From Candidatus Krumholzibacteriota bacterium (GTDB lineage Bacteria; Krumholzibacteriota; Krumholzibacteriia; JAJRXK01), in assembly GCA_024276305.1 (NCBI GenBank), contig JAJRXK010000111.1:1-64000 (forward strand): a stretch of DNA of 64,000 nucleotides. Reading direction: 5' to 3'. Both the position numbers and the translations under genes were made by a program. Shown piece by piece: positions 8,728 to 17,900 of the stretch; positions within the stretch are counted from its first letter, which is position 1; each line of letters opens with the position of its first letter. The notes beneath the pieces are model-generated. The model saw nothing but the letters and a program-made list of their open reading frames with translations, searched no databases and was not told where the DNA came from.

Positions 8728-9174
8728 TCAGGCGGGGAAGCCCGTTCCGGTGAACGGACCGTTGCCGCCGCCCGTGCCCCCGCCGTTGTCGTCGCAGCCG
8801 CAGTCATCGTCGTCGCTGTCGCCGTGGTCGTCGCCATCGTGATCGTCACCGTCGTGGTCGCAGTCGTGGTGATCTCCGCCGTCGTGATCGCCGTCATGAT
8901 AGGACCCATCGTGATCGTCTCCGTCGTGGTCACCATCCTCCTCGTCGTCGCAGTCACAATCGCAGTCCTCGTCGCCACTCTCGTCGTCTGCGTCGACATC
9001 CTGATCGCCGTGGGGAGATTCGATCGAAGCCGACGCGGAGGCGGTGGAGTTCTCCAGGCCGACCGGACTACCATCGCTGCAACCGCTCACGAAGAGAGCG
9101 GCCATCATCAGCAGCACCAGAAGCAGGATCGAAGAGCGGAGAGAAGAAAAACGGAGTTCGTAACTGCGAGCCAT
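8728..9174 (-). CDS. Asp/His-rich lipoprotein
   Basis: 148 residues. Residues 11-31 are a hydrophobic signal ending in a lipobox (FVSG-C32). A Ser/Ala linker follows, then about 70 residues (about 55-125) almost entirely of Asp, His, Gly and Glu in repeats of the DHDGDD kind, with a few CDCDC-type cysteines. The tail is Gly-rich. The polyanionic, His-containing tract is what one expects of a cation-binding surface (Ca, Zn, Ni or Cu) on an envelope lipoprotein; that role is inferred from composition only, with no family recognised. The low-complexity DNA gives long open frames on the opposite strand, which I regard as shadows. It is a single gene with a structured leader. Confidence 0.8.
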   Translation of the reverse strand: MARSYELRFSSLRSSILLLVLLMMAALFVSGCSDGSPVGLENSTASASASIESPHGDQDVDADDESGDEDCDCDCDDEEDGDHDGDDHDGSYHDGDHDGGDHHDCDHDGDDHDGDDHGDSDDDDCGCDDNGGGTGGGNGPFTGTGFPA

Positions 9175-9223
9175 CGGGACCTCTTTCGTCGTAGCCTACG
9201 CCAAGGATCCCCCCCAGAACCGT

Positions 9224-9268
9224 GTCTCCCGATCCGCCGAACTGGGCAGCCCGAACCGGGCGGGAGAC
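9224..9268 (-). repeat. Inverted repeat in the lipoprotein leader
   Basis: Perfect 8-bp arms GTCTCCCG (9224-9231) and CGGGAGAC (9261-9268) around 29 bases that can form smaller hairpins. It lies about 50 bases before the lipoprotein start, so it would be in the mRNA leader. It does not match a riboswitch class I know. Confidence 0.4.
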
Positions 9269-9511
9269 AGAGGAAGCATAGCAGATCTGTGATCCAACCT
9301 TCGCGGCCGGATGCGGGGCTGCGACGCAGCCCGAAGGCCTCCTCCCTTCTCCGGAAGCATGGTCCCTCGCGCGCAGTCCTCGCGACGCGAAACCATCCAC
9401 CACCACCGGCGGCCTGGGGGCTACGCGGGCTCTCCCGCCGCTCCGCGGGCTCTCGGCGCACGAGAGCACACCGACCGGAGCGGCATCGTGACCGAGGCCG
9501 TGCTGGCCAAA

Positions 9512-9541
9512 TTGACACCTCTTCTCGGACTGACATAGGAT
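9512..9541 (+). promoter_or_regulatory. Sigma70-type promoter for the FG-GAP gene
   Basis: Consensus -35 TTGACA (9512-9517), an 18-base spacer, then -10 TAGGAT (9536-9541). Transcription would start near 9548, a short distance before the gene. Confidence 0.65.
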
Positions 9542-9565
9542 AGACGGACGTCCCGAGGCCCCCCC

Positions 9566-11698
9566 TTGCGAACGGTGAACGCCATGCCCGGATTCTCTCG
9601 CCCTGGGCCGGCCCACCTCAGTGCCGGCATTCTCCTTTCTCTCTCCATCTTCGCCCACGTCGCTGGAGCTCAAGTCGTCTACGTCGAACAAGCCGTGGCT
9701 CGGGGAATCGACCTGACCTGGTCGAACAACTATCCCGTCGGTGACTTCGGATCGGGCATCGCCATGGAGGACTTCGACCACGACGGAGACCTCGACGTCT
9801 TCGTCGGAACGAAGAAGGGCCAAGGGCTCGGAATCTACCGCAACAACGGAGCAGGCTCTTTCTCTCCGGTCACCACCCTCGACATCAGCCCCGACCGCGA
9901 CATCAAGCAGGTCCTCTTCGCGGATCTCGACAATGATGGCTGGCGAGACCTCGTGCTGACGGTCTGGAACCCCAATCCGACCGGCACGTCCTTCGTCGAA
10001 AGCACGATCCGCCTGTACCGTGCACTCCCGGGAGGAGGATTCGCCGCCCACCACGATGCCGTCGTCGACTCCTCGATGGCCGGCCTCGCCACCGGAGTGG
10101 CGGCGGGAGATGTGGATCGGGACGGAGACCTCGACCTCTACGTCAGCGTCTGGAAGCCGGGAACTCCGGATGACACCAGCCGCAACCGCTACCTTCGCAA
10201 CGATGGCAATTGGACCTTCGTGGACCGCGCCGGTGCCCTGGGCATCGATGACCGCAAGAAGAGCTTTCAGGTCATGATCGCCGACCTCAGTCTCGACGGC
10301 TGGCCCGACATCGTGATCGCCGAGGACAAGCGAGGAGGAGCCACCTACTACGAGAGCAATGGCGACGGAACCTTCACCGATCGCACCGTAGCCAGCGGTC
10401 TCGACGGTTACCTCTTCGTCGGCGGCCGGTACATCGATGGAATGGGATTGGCGGTGGGAGACTACGACGGCGATCTCGACCCGGATGTCTACATCACCAA
10501 TATCTTCGACGGAAACATCCTCTACCGGAACGACAACGGGACCTTCGTCGATCGGTCCATTCAGACTGGCACCGAAAGCACCCGCATCGGCTGGGGATGC
10601 ACCTTCTTCGACTGCGACAACGACCTCTTCCAAGACCTCTTCGTAGTGAACTTCGGAATGAGCGGCGCCGCGAACAGCCAGGACCGTCTCTACCGCAACC
10701 AAGGAGACCAGACCTTCGTCGACATCGGTCCGGCTTCGGGAATCACGCTCACCGAGGATGGCTTCGGAATGGCCGTGGGCGACCTCGACGGCAATGGCGC
10801 GGTGGACATTCTGGTCAGCCAGGGGAAGGCTCCCATTCGGCTCTGGATGAACGAGGGCAGTGTCGGCAACTGGATGCAGTTGGAATTGGTGGGCACGACT
10901 TCCAACCGAGATGCGGTGGGGGCCACCGCCACGGTCTACACCGGCGCCCAAGCGCAGTTCTTCGAGCAGCACGCCGGAGAGAGCTATCTCAGCACCCATT
11001 CCCACGCCATGGATGTCGGCCTGGCTTCCTACACCCGCGCAGATTCGGTGCGAGTCTGGTGGCCATCCGGTCACACCGAAGTCTGGACCCAACTCGTGGC
11101 CGGGCAACGACACCTTCTGGTCGAGGGGAGTTCGGCCGTGCCCGCGGTCACCGCGCCCGCCTTGACCGCCCAATGGACGGCTTCGCGCCTCGAACTCTCC
11201 TGGGAAGTCTTCGACCCCGAGCTCTTCGATCGCTTCGAGCTCTGGCGCGATGGTCCGGCCCCCACGCTCATGGTCAGCCTTCCTTCGGAGATGCAGAAGA
11301 CCCGCTACCGATGGACCGACCTCGACCCCCGCAGCGAGGGCTCCTACATCCTGCGTTCGGTGTTGAGGCAGACCGGCGAGGTGCTGACCACGATCTTGCA
11401 GGCTCCGCGAGCTCCTCGGGTGGGAGAGCTGGTGGTCGACCCGCCGCGCCCCAATCCCTTCAATCCGCGAGTATCGCTGCGCTTCTACTTGCCGGACCAC
11501 CAACGTCCGGTTCTGCGAATCCTGGATCGCCGCGGCCGCGAAGTGACCCGGCTCACCGCCCCCCAAGGTCCGGGTTGGCACAGCGTGATCTGGGATGGCC
11601 GGGACCGCAGCGGACGGAGGGTTGCCAGCGGCACCTATTCCCTCGAGGTGCGATCGGGAGCCCGAGCCCGAAGCGTCACCATGTCTCTGGTGCGTTGA
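9566..11698 (+). CDS. Secreted FG-GAP/ASPIC-UnbV repeat protein with FlgD-like C-terminal domain
   Basis: 710 residues from TTG 9566 (GAGG 7 bases upstream); ATG 9584 is an alternative that keeps the signal peptide (LSAGILLSLSIFAHVAGAQ). The body has repeated FG-GAP/VCBS blades with Ca-binding-type loops, for example DFDHDGDLDVFV, DVDRDGDLDLYV and DYDGDLDPDVYI, predicting a beta-propeller. An ASPIC/UnbV domain covers about 430-505 (NWMQLELVGTTSNRDAVGA). After a fibronectin-like region comes a C-terminal domain starting PRPNPFNPRVSLRF (about 627) and ending in WDGRDRSGRRVASGTYSLEV. This FlgD-like sorting or attachment domain is common on secreted proteins of FCB-related phyla. It is probably an extracellular or surface-bound protein; the ligand is unknown. 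Single gene, own promoter. Confidence 0.88.
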   Translation: MRTVNAMPGFSRPGPAHLSAGILLSLSIFAHVAGAQVVYVEQAVARGIDLTWSNNYPVGDFGSGIAMEDFDHDGDLDVFVGTKKGQGLGIYRNNGAGSFSPVTTLDISPDRDIKQVLFADLDNDGWRDLVLTVWNPNPTGTSFVESTIRLYRALPGGGFAAHHDAVVDSSMAGLATGVAAGDVDRDGDLDLYVSVWKPGTPDDTSRNRYLRNDGNWTFVDRAGALGIDDRKKSFQVMIADLSLDGWPDIVIAEDKRGGATYYESNGDGTFTDRTVASGLDGYLFVGGRYIDGMGLAVGDYDGDLDPDVYITNIFDGNILYRNDNGTFVDRSIQTGTESTRIGWGCTFFDCDNDLFQDLFVVNFGMSGAANSQDRLYRNQGDQTFVDIGPASGITLTEDGFGMAVGDLDGNGAVDILVSQGKAPIRLWMNEGSVGNWMQLELVGTTSNRDAVGATATVYTGAQAQFFEQHAGESYLSTHSHAMDVGLASYTRADSVRVWWPSGHTEVWTQLVAGQRHLLVEGSSAVPAVTAPALTAQWTASRLELSWEVFDPELFDRFELWRDGPAPTLMVSLPSEMQKTRYRWTDLDPRSEGSYILRSVLRQTGEVLTTILQAPRAPRVGELVVDPPRPNPFNPRVSLRFYLPDHQRPVLRILDRRGREVTRLTAPQGPGWHSVIWDGRDRSGRRVASGTYSLEVRSGARARSVTMSLVR

Positions 11699-11730
11699 GG
11701 GCGGAGGACCGAGACCGGCCGCACCGGGCT

Positions 11731-12810
11731 CTAGACCCCGGCCCCGATCTCGAAGCGGCGTAGCTTGGAGTAGATGAGGTCGATGTCGCGTTCTCGAGCT
11801 TTGCGCGAGAGTTCCTCGTTCACGCGCAGCGCCTCTGCGGCCCGCGGTCCGGCCTCGCCGTGGTAGGCGTAGAAGGTGTCGCGGTAGTACTCCCGGCGAT
11901 CGCGGTGACGGGCGGGATGATCGATCGCCTCGAACACCGCCTTCACCAATGCTTCGCCGGATTCCACTCGATCTCCCGCATCGCGGTAGACTCTCTCCAC
12001 ACAGTCGGTCATTTCCAAGCCTGGCTGATCGAGGAGGACCACCGGCGTATCCGTGGCGCAGGCCTCGAAGATCACGCCGCTGTAGTCAGTCAGCACCACA
12101 TCGGCCGCCACCACCGCTTCGATCCCCGCCCGAAGCGGAGAGATCATCCGGGTGCGGGATCGGAGTCCCTCGAATCTCGGTCCTTCCTTGAGGTAGCTCA
12201 CGGGATGAAGCTGACTGAGTACTTCGACGCGAGATGCGACTTCGGTGAGAGCTTCGGCGTAGATCTCATAGGTGCACAGATCCCCGAGGGTGGGGGCGTA
12301 GAGGACTACGGTGGCATCCCCATCGATGCCCAACTCCTGCCTCGCGGACTCGCGGGTGAGCACTCCATTGAAGTAGTCATCCAGTTTCGGATAGCCCACC
12401 ACTCTGGCCGACACTCCCTGCCGCTCCATCAACTCCCGTCCGAAGTCCGAAGCCACGAAGATCTCGTCGTAAGGAAGATTCTTGTCGCTGTAGGTGTATT
12501 GCTTGCTGATCACCGCATAGAGCATCCGGACTTGTCGGGTATAGGTCTGTCCCACCATCCGCGGCTCGATTCCCAAGGTGGCGAAGACATTGGGCTCGAC
12601 CTCCAGCGAACCGCAGATCGACCGAACTCCCCGCTCGGCCAACCACACCATGGTCTCGCGAACGTGCTGGGCGTGGATGGCGGGATCTTCGGGAAGGTGC
12701 CACTTCCAGGGAGAGACGTGGATCGTGAACTCCTCGGGGGAGAGATGGCGGAGTACCGGCTCCCAGTTGCGGTAGTGCCAGGGTTCGTTGATGCTCAACA
12801 GGATGGACAT
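11731..12810 (-). CDS. CDP-glycerol glycerophosphotransferase-like (TagF family) transferase
   Basis: 359 residues from MSILLSINEPW; the longer frame before it only overlaps the previous gene. The C-terminal half matches the glycerophosphotransferase fold: VVLYAPTLGD, then LHPVSYLKEG, then the nucleotide-binding signature VLTDYSGVIFEACATDTPVV. Family members move a polyol-phosphate from a CDP carrier onto a glycan or lipid acceptor at the cytoplasmic face of the membrane. Here it is the last gene of the phosphoramidate-like operon and overlaps the formyltransferase-like gene by 16 bases. A CDP-linked donor made upstream makes it the best candidate for the transferase that uses that donor, but it could equally use CDP-glycerol or a related polyol. 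Confidence 0.8.
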   Translation of the reverse strand: MSILLSINEPWHYRNWEPVLRHLSPEEFTIHVSPWKWHLPEDPAIHAQHVRETMVWLAERGVRSICGSLEVEPNVFATLGIEPRMVGQTYTRQVRMLYAVISKQYTYSDKNLPYDEIFVASDFGRELMERQGVSARVVGYPKLDDYFNGVLTRESARQELGIDGDATVVLYAPTLGDLCTYEIYAEALTEVASRVEVLSQLHPVSYLKEGPRFEGLRSRTRMISPLRAGIEAVVAADVVLTDYSGVIFEACATDTPVVLLDQPGLEMTDCVERVYRDAGDRVESGEALVKAVFEAIDHPARHRDRREYYRDTFYAYHGEAGPRAAEALRVNEELSRKARERDIDLIYSKLRRFEIGAGV

Positions 12811-13532
12811 GACCGAACTTCCGGAAGGGGGGAAGCGGCGGACCGACAACATTCCAAGGACCGCGCCGCCAAATGCTTGAGAACGGGATGGATGACGTAG
12901 AACATCTGACCCTCTTCGGAGTCCTGGTTCTGGCCGGAGAAGTGGGGCTGGGCCAGGAGAAGTTGGAGCGCCTCTACCAGAACCGTCGCTCGAACCCACG
13001 CGTCGAGATTCTGATCGAGGTCTTCGGCCCGCCACTGCGCAGTGGGCCGGAATCGACGTCGGCAGACGATCGCCCCGGCATCGAGGCCGGCTTCGAGAAA
13101 GAAGGCCGTCGCCTCGATCGCGCCCTCCAGGAGCAATCCGTAGTAGTGGCAAGTGCTCCCCCGCCAGTCGGGCAGCCGGCCGGGGTGGACGTGGAGCCAT
13201 CTCCCCGCGGCGTCCAGGGTCGAGGGACGAAGGATCCCCCCCCCGCTGAACACCGCCAATTCGGCTCCGCACTTCCGGACCGCCTCGACGACCTCTCCGT
13301 GATTCGGATCGAGAGACACACCCTCCTGGTAGGGCCACCCCGCCCGAGCCAAGGTCTGGCGCAGGGACTCCCCGGGGTCGAAACCCGGCAGGTGCGAAGA
13401 GGAGGCGATGCTGCGGTCCTCCGCTTCACTCCCTTGGAGGATCACCATCTGCGGCCGCAGACCGGCCCGGTGGACGAATTGGAGATAGGCCCGCCCGCGG
13501 GGAGTGGGACTGGCCAACAACACCCAACCCAT
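12795..13532 (-). CDS. Formyltransferase-like protein (Fmt fold, altered active site)
   Basis: 245 residues from MGWVLLASPTPRG. The region HVHPGRLPDWRGSTCHYYG (114-132) with LDAGAIV (150-156) matches the folate-dependent formyltransferase fold (methionyl-tRNA or sugar formyltransferases). In that family Asn-His-Asp is catalytic. Here His116 and Asp151 are present, but the Asn position is His114. The usual C-terminal tRNA-binding domain is missing, so it is not the housekeeping Fmt. It may formylate an amino-sugar or have become another acyl or one-carbon transferase. Its start touches the stop of the previous gene (TGATG), so it belongs to the same operon. Confidence 0.72.
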   Translation of the reverse strand: MGWVLLASPTPRGRAYLQFVHRAGLRPQMVILQGSEAEDRSIASSSHLPGFDPGESLRQTLARAGWPYQEGVSLDPNHGEVVEAVRKCGAELAVFSGGGILRPSTLDAAGRWLHVHPGRLPDWRGSTCHYYGLLLEGAIEATAFFLEAGLDAGAIVCRRRFRPTAQWRAEDLDQNLDAWVRATVLVEALQLLLAQPHFSGQNQDSEEGQMFYVIHPVLKHLAARSLECCRSAASPLPEVRSCPSC

Positions 13533-14254
13533 CAGATACCCCCTCCTGCGACCCGAGCCTCGAGAGATTCGACGAGGCGACGCTCGAGGTGAATGGCCGC
13601 CGCCAGGCGGGCTCGATCTGCAGCCGACAAGATCCATCCTCCGAAGCGAACCCCGGCCGAAGCCAAGTCGAGGAGTTTGAGGCAAGCGTTGACTTCGGCC
13701 ACCGACCGGTCGCGGTGCAAGGGCGAGTCCACCCAGGCCAACCAGGCGCAGAGCAGGGCCAGACGCACCACCACTTCGGGGGGGTTGGGATCGGACTTCC
13801 GGCGTCGCCAGCGATGATCGTATTCGGAGTGCACACAGCCGAAGGCTTCGAAGCGTCTCAACAGGAGCGTGATCCGTTCGCGGGCCCACTGCGATTCCTC
13901 GGCGAAGCCCGCGAGTTGATCCGGCCGAGGAGCCAATCCCTCGATGAGCTCTTCCAACAGCTGGCCGGCAGAGCGAAGTCTTCCCGGGGACATCGACTCC
14001 CACTTCTGGCGCAGAGAGGAGAGGGCCGCGCAGCGACCGGCCACGGAATCGGGGCGCGCAGGGCTGCGAGAGACCGACGAGTAGCGATCGACTTGGCCCG
14101 AGACCTCGAGCTGGTCGGCGTCGATGGCCCGCAGAGCAGCATCCCGAGCGGAGACGAAGGCCTTCAGGAAGTCCGGCCCCTGCAGGGGAGAGAAACTGTA
14201 GGGCTTGCGCTCTTCCAAGCGCGGAGGCTGATCATATGCGTAGGCCGGGTTCAT
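13532..14254 (-). CDS. Unknown protein of the phosphoramidate-like operon
   Basis: 240 residues from MNPAYAYDQPPRLEERKPYS. I do not recognise a family. It looks cytoplasmic and mostly alpha-helical, with many Arg, Ala and Leu; a partly hydrophobic helix (VVVRLALLCAWLAWV) lies near 165-180, and a His/Arg-rich segment (HSEYDHRWRRRK) precedes it. There is no signal peptide. It sits between the GATase and the formyltransferase-like gene. The ATG overlaps a TGA in the frame that continues from the GATase (ATGA) and its own stop overlaps the next start. Its position argues for a role in making or transferring the modification. The longer upstream frame (to 14458) was rejected on codon grounds. Confidence 0.7.
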   Translation of the reverse strand: MNPAYAYDQPPRLEERKPYSFSPLQGPDFLKAFVSARDAALRAIDADQLEVSGQVDRYSSVSRSPARPDSVAGRCAALSSLRQKWESMSPGRLRSAGQLLEELIEGLAPRPDQLAGFAEESQWARERITLLLRRFEAFGCVHSEYDHRWRRRKSDPNPPEVVVRLALLCAWLAWVDSPLHRDRSVAEVNACLKLLDLASAGVRFGGWILSAADRARLAAAIHLERRLVESLEARVAGGGI

Positions 14255-14364
14255 GTCTCGACCACCTCCAGTCTCGCCCCCGCAGCGACGGGCAGGAGAT
14301 GGTCGAGGACATCCTCGACGCGACGACCGCGCAGGAGCCCTCCCAGAAGGGGAAGAGCCAACCA
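14251..14364 (-). other. In-frame extension of the GATase beyond its TAG stop
   Basis: After the GATase TAG (14367-14365) the same frame stays open for 37 codons (WLALPLLGGLLRGRRVEDVL and on, ending ARLEVVET). It ends in a TGA that overlaps the next gene's ATG as ATGA. Codon third positions are about 70% G/C, unlike the other open frame here. It is either the true C-terminus cut off by a nonsense mutation or sequencing error, or a tiny separate ORF from TTG 14361. Confidence 0.45.
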
Positions 14365-14979
14365 CTACACCGAACCCGGACGCTCCGGGTGCCACATCAA
14401 GCCGGTGATCGGATCGGTCGCGTGAGTGAAGAGTTCCACCGACCCGTCGGTGCTCCATCCCCAGGGCTCCAAGCCCCCCCCGAGCTCCTCGGGGGGAAGG
14501 ATCCAGCGATGGAAGCTGTTGACGAAGAGGCCGGCTTGGCCCCGGCGACCTCGCACTCGAAGTTCGTGGCGGACCGCGACATGAGATCCCGGGACGGCAT
14601 CCGGCCGCATCGCTCCTCCGAAGTAGCGATTCAGCATCTGGGCGCCCCGACAGACTCCCACCACCGGGAGATGGCGGTCCCGGGCCAGACCAATCAGCCT
14701 TCGCTCCGTCTGGTCGCGCTCGGGTGCAGAGTCTGCAGCGGGAGACGAGCCCGCCGTGGCCAGGTCATTTCCTCCGGTGAGCAGCAGCGCATCCACCTGC
14801 GCCGCGGCGAAGATCCGGCGGGCGAGTTCGACCTCATTGGGAATGAGAAGGGGGAGGAGGTGAAGGCGCCGGAAGCAGTCGGTCCAGTCCTGGGCCAGAG
14901 CGTCGCGACGCTCTCCGTACTCGGGATCCACCAGGACCCGTTGGGAGACTGCGACCCGGATCGGATCATCCCAACACAT
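14365..14979 (-). CDS. Class I glutamine amidotransferase, gamma-glutamyl-CDP-amidate hydrolase-like
   Basis: 204 residues from MCWDDPIRVAVSQRV, overlapping the upstream fusion gene by 14 bases. It is a class I glutamine amidotransferase / peptidase C26 fold with nucleophile elbow GVCRGAQ (Cys110) and catalytic His197/Glu199 in MWHPER. PuuD-type enzymes hydrolyse gamma-glutamyl amides. In Campylobacter the Cj1417 enzyme of this family cleaves CDP-L-glutamine to glutamate and cytidine diphosphoramidate. Its place right after a glutamine kinase-like and a cytidylyltransferase gene supports that reaction here. The frame ends at TAG only a few residues after the catalytic His/Glu; an open, coding-like extension of 37 codons follows, so the C-terminus may be truncated. 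Confidence 0.82.
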   Translation of the reverse strand: MCWDDPIRVAVSQRVLVDPEYGERRDALAQDWTDCFRRLHLLPLLIPNEVELARRIFAAAQVDALLLTGGNDLATAGSSPAADSAPERDQTERRLIGLARDRHLPVVGVCRGAQMLNRYFGGAMRPDAVPGSHVAVRHELRVRGRRGQAGLFVNSFHRWILPPEELGGGLEPWGWSTDGSVELFTHATDPITGLMWHPERPGSV

Positions 14980-17900
14980 GGATCTGCTCCTGACCGCAGT
15001 CGAGCTCGATGGACGAAGCCCGAGTACAGGCCTCGAACCGGGCGGCGCCGCAACCGATGGCGGCCGGCAATCCGAATTCCGCACAGCGGATGGTCATGTG
15101 GGAATTCGCGCCCCCGAAGCGAGTGATCAGTCCGGCGATGGAACGGGCGAAGATCCAGTCATAACCAGGGTCTGCGCTCTCGATGAGCACGATGTGTCCA
15201 GAGAGGTCCGCATCGAAGGACCGCACCGAAGTCTCCCCCTCCATCGGACCGATGCAAACGACGGGAGCCGACACGCTCTGGGAGGTGACGAAATTGGGGC
15301 GTGATTCGGGCTGGCGCACGATCTCCAGATCCTCCGGCCCACAGAGCAATTCCCCCAGCAGGATGGCGGCGTCGGACTGCCTCCGGATTCGCGCTTCGGC
15401 GACCTGGCGCAGCAGCTTGTCTCCCAGACGAGAGGGGAAGGGCCGTCCGCAAAGGGCGAGGAGATCGTGGATGTCGAGCATGGCCACCTCGCCGCGGCTC
15501 AAGCCGTGACGGTCTCCGAATTCGGCCAGGAGTTCGAGGGCCGCGCTGAGACTGTGAGTGAAACCGAACTTGGCCTCCTCGCGCCCGCGGATCGCCTGCG
15601 CGACGAAGGCGAAGAGCTCGTCCACTCCGATCTGGAGGGGGGAGGCCTCGAGCCGTTCGCCGATCCTTCTCCGGCTCTCTTCGCTGAGAACGAAGGCCGA
15701 GGACCTCCGCTCCGAAGTGGCCGGCTCCGCCCCCTTCCCCAGACCATCGGCCGGCGGCGGAAAGTAGAGTCCCGGATCCTGGTCGTAGCGCTGGGAGAGG
15801 ATGTCGTAACTCCCGGGGCGCAGGTGACAGTAGCGATGAAGAAAGGCTTCGCGCGAAGCCTCTCCCCGGCGCACGGCCTCGAGTTCGTCGAGCATCTCGG
15901 AACTGACCGTCCGCACGCTCGTCAAGAAGTCCTCGAGTTCTCGGGGCCGCAGCGCCTCGACGGCCACCAGTGATCGCAAGAGAGACGTTCCCACGAAGGC
16001 CAATCGGGCCATGGTCGCAAAGGGCAGCGTCCCGTCGCGAATGGTGAGGGCCAAGAGCTCCGAAATCCGGGCCAGCAAGGCGGGCGAGACCGCCCCCTCG
16101 GTCAACGAGGCATGCACTTCGGAGAGCGACGAGGTCCGCGAGAGGAGCCCCTCCATGATGGATCCACCGCAGCGCAAGAGTTCCCGGGTGTGCTCGGCCA
16201 CGGCCCGTTCGCAGCGCCGGGCATCTTCGCAAGAGAGTCCCTCCTCTTCCAAAGCCTTCAGCACTCGGTCCAGCTCGAAGTTCCAGGCGGTGGGAAAGAC
16301 TTCGAATTCGATCTTGTCGTGGAGCTGCGGTCGGTGACGCAGACGACTTAGGCCGGCATCGACCACCCGGCTTCGCACTCCGGCGTCGAGGTGAGCCGGA
16401 AGCAGGTTGTTCGCGCTGAGACGAACATCGATGTAGGGACGACTCGCCAACTCCACCATCAGGGCGTGGGGGAAGGGATCGGCGTAGCCAATCGCGCTTC
16501 GGCCCAATCTCCAAGTGTGGTCGGTGATCAACAATTCGTAGAGCGATCGGGCCAGGGGGCGGGGAAAGGGGCCGATCATCTCCGCCGGATTCCAATCCGG
16601 CATCTGACCGAGGATCGTGGTCTGTCCCCCGACCTTGGGCCAAGGGGAGAAACGATGGTCGAGGAAGTCCCGGAGCGCGGCCAGGGATGAGCTCTGCGCC
16701 TCCGCGTCCACCGAAGTCCACGAAGACTCGGTGGCGATGGGTCGCACTTGGAGCACGTGCAATTCGCCATCGGCGGTCTGGGCGAATTCCACGTCGAGGG
16801 CGTCGGAGCCGGTGATGGCCTCCAATTCAGCGGCCGTAGTCCAGAGTGCGGCCAGAGTCGCATCGTCGGGGGGTGAGGAGGCATCCCGGCGAATCTTCAC
16901 CACCTGAGTCTCGGCGGAGTTGCCCGCGGTGACACTGTCGGTCCGTCCGCTGGCTGCATCGTAGTGGATGACGAGATAGTCTGCGCCGGTGTCCAGATCG
17001 CGGGTCATCATCACTCCGCTGAGGACGACTTCCTCGAGGCAGGGCTGGATGAGGACTTGATTGGCAACGTTCTGTCCGTCCCGGCCGTAGCTGTCGACCA
17101 CCTGCTGTACCGCCGACGCGATCGAATCCACATCGTCGCTCTCGACTCCAATGACGCTTTCGTAACGGCCGGCCTGACTGGCCGTCGCCGAATCCTCGGT
17201 CAAGGCGCTGCTGCGAATGGCGAGAGGCTGCCCGCCGAAGCGCTCCGCGAGAGCGGTGGCCACTCCCGAACGATCCTGCATCCACTCGGCCACCTGAACG
17301 CGTACCCCGTCTTCGATGCGCGCGCTGGTCAGATGGGGTCTCAATCTCTCGAGGGTCTCCGCCTTGGTCCCGAAGACGAAGTGCGACAAATCGCGTGCGG
17401 TGTCGAGCTCCGCATAATCGCCTTCGACCCACACCACCTCCACCCGTCCTCCCTGGTCGACGATCTCCTGCAAGAGATCGGTCAGATGCCCGTCGCGAAG
17501 ATTGCGTCGGTCCTGATAGGGTCGATCCCGATAGACCTCTTCGAGGGAGTGATAGACCGAACGCAGAGCGCGAGCTCCCCTCTCGGTGAATTTCGCCAGA
17601 CCGATGAACTCCCCGTCGGCTGCGATCCCGCCGGGCAATCGCTTGCCGATCCACCGGACCGCATTGCCGCTCACCACGACCTTTTCCGCCAGGGCCAGCG
17701 AAGCTTCGGCCCGTCCCTCGTAACGCGACTTCCAAGAGCGATCGACGACGATGGCCAGATCCGCTTCGCAATCTCGGAGCGACCGCACGGTTTCCGGACG
17801 GTAGACGATGTCCGAATAGGAGAAGTAGAAGGCGCCGTCCATTTCCGACTCGGCCGCAAAGAGGGAACCCAGGACATGCTCCTCTTCCCACCGAGGATTG

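Larger units (their letters stand above)
9175..9565. other. Divergent intergenic region (about 390 bases)
   Basis: No gene is supported here. It holds the leader of the Asp-rich lipoprotein on the minus strand, including a long inverted repeat (9224-9268), and a good sigma70-type promoter for the FG-GAP gene at the right end. Open frames here are Arg/Pro-rich shadows. Confidence 0.6.

Noticed and set aside
8800-9000. Tandem repeats resembling a CRISPR array or satellite
   Set aside because: The repeats are imperfect Asp/His codon repeats inside the lipoprotein gene, with no spacers of constant length.
6474-9074. 866-codon minus-strand frame, His/Asp/Gly-rich
   Set aside because: Antisense to the OPT transporter; its composition mirrors the complement of GC-rich coding DNA and the Asp-rich lipoprotein region, with no start signal or family similarity.
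9068-11581. 837-codon minus-strand frame opposite the FG-GAP gene
   Set aside because: A shadow of the repeated Asp-Gly codons of the FG-GAP gene; Val/Glu/Asp-rich without domains.
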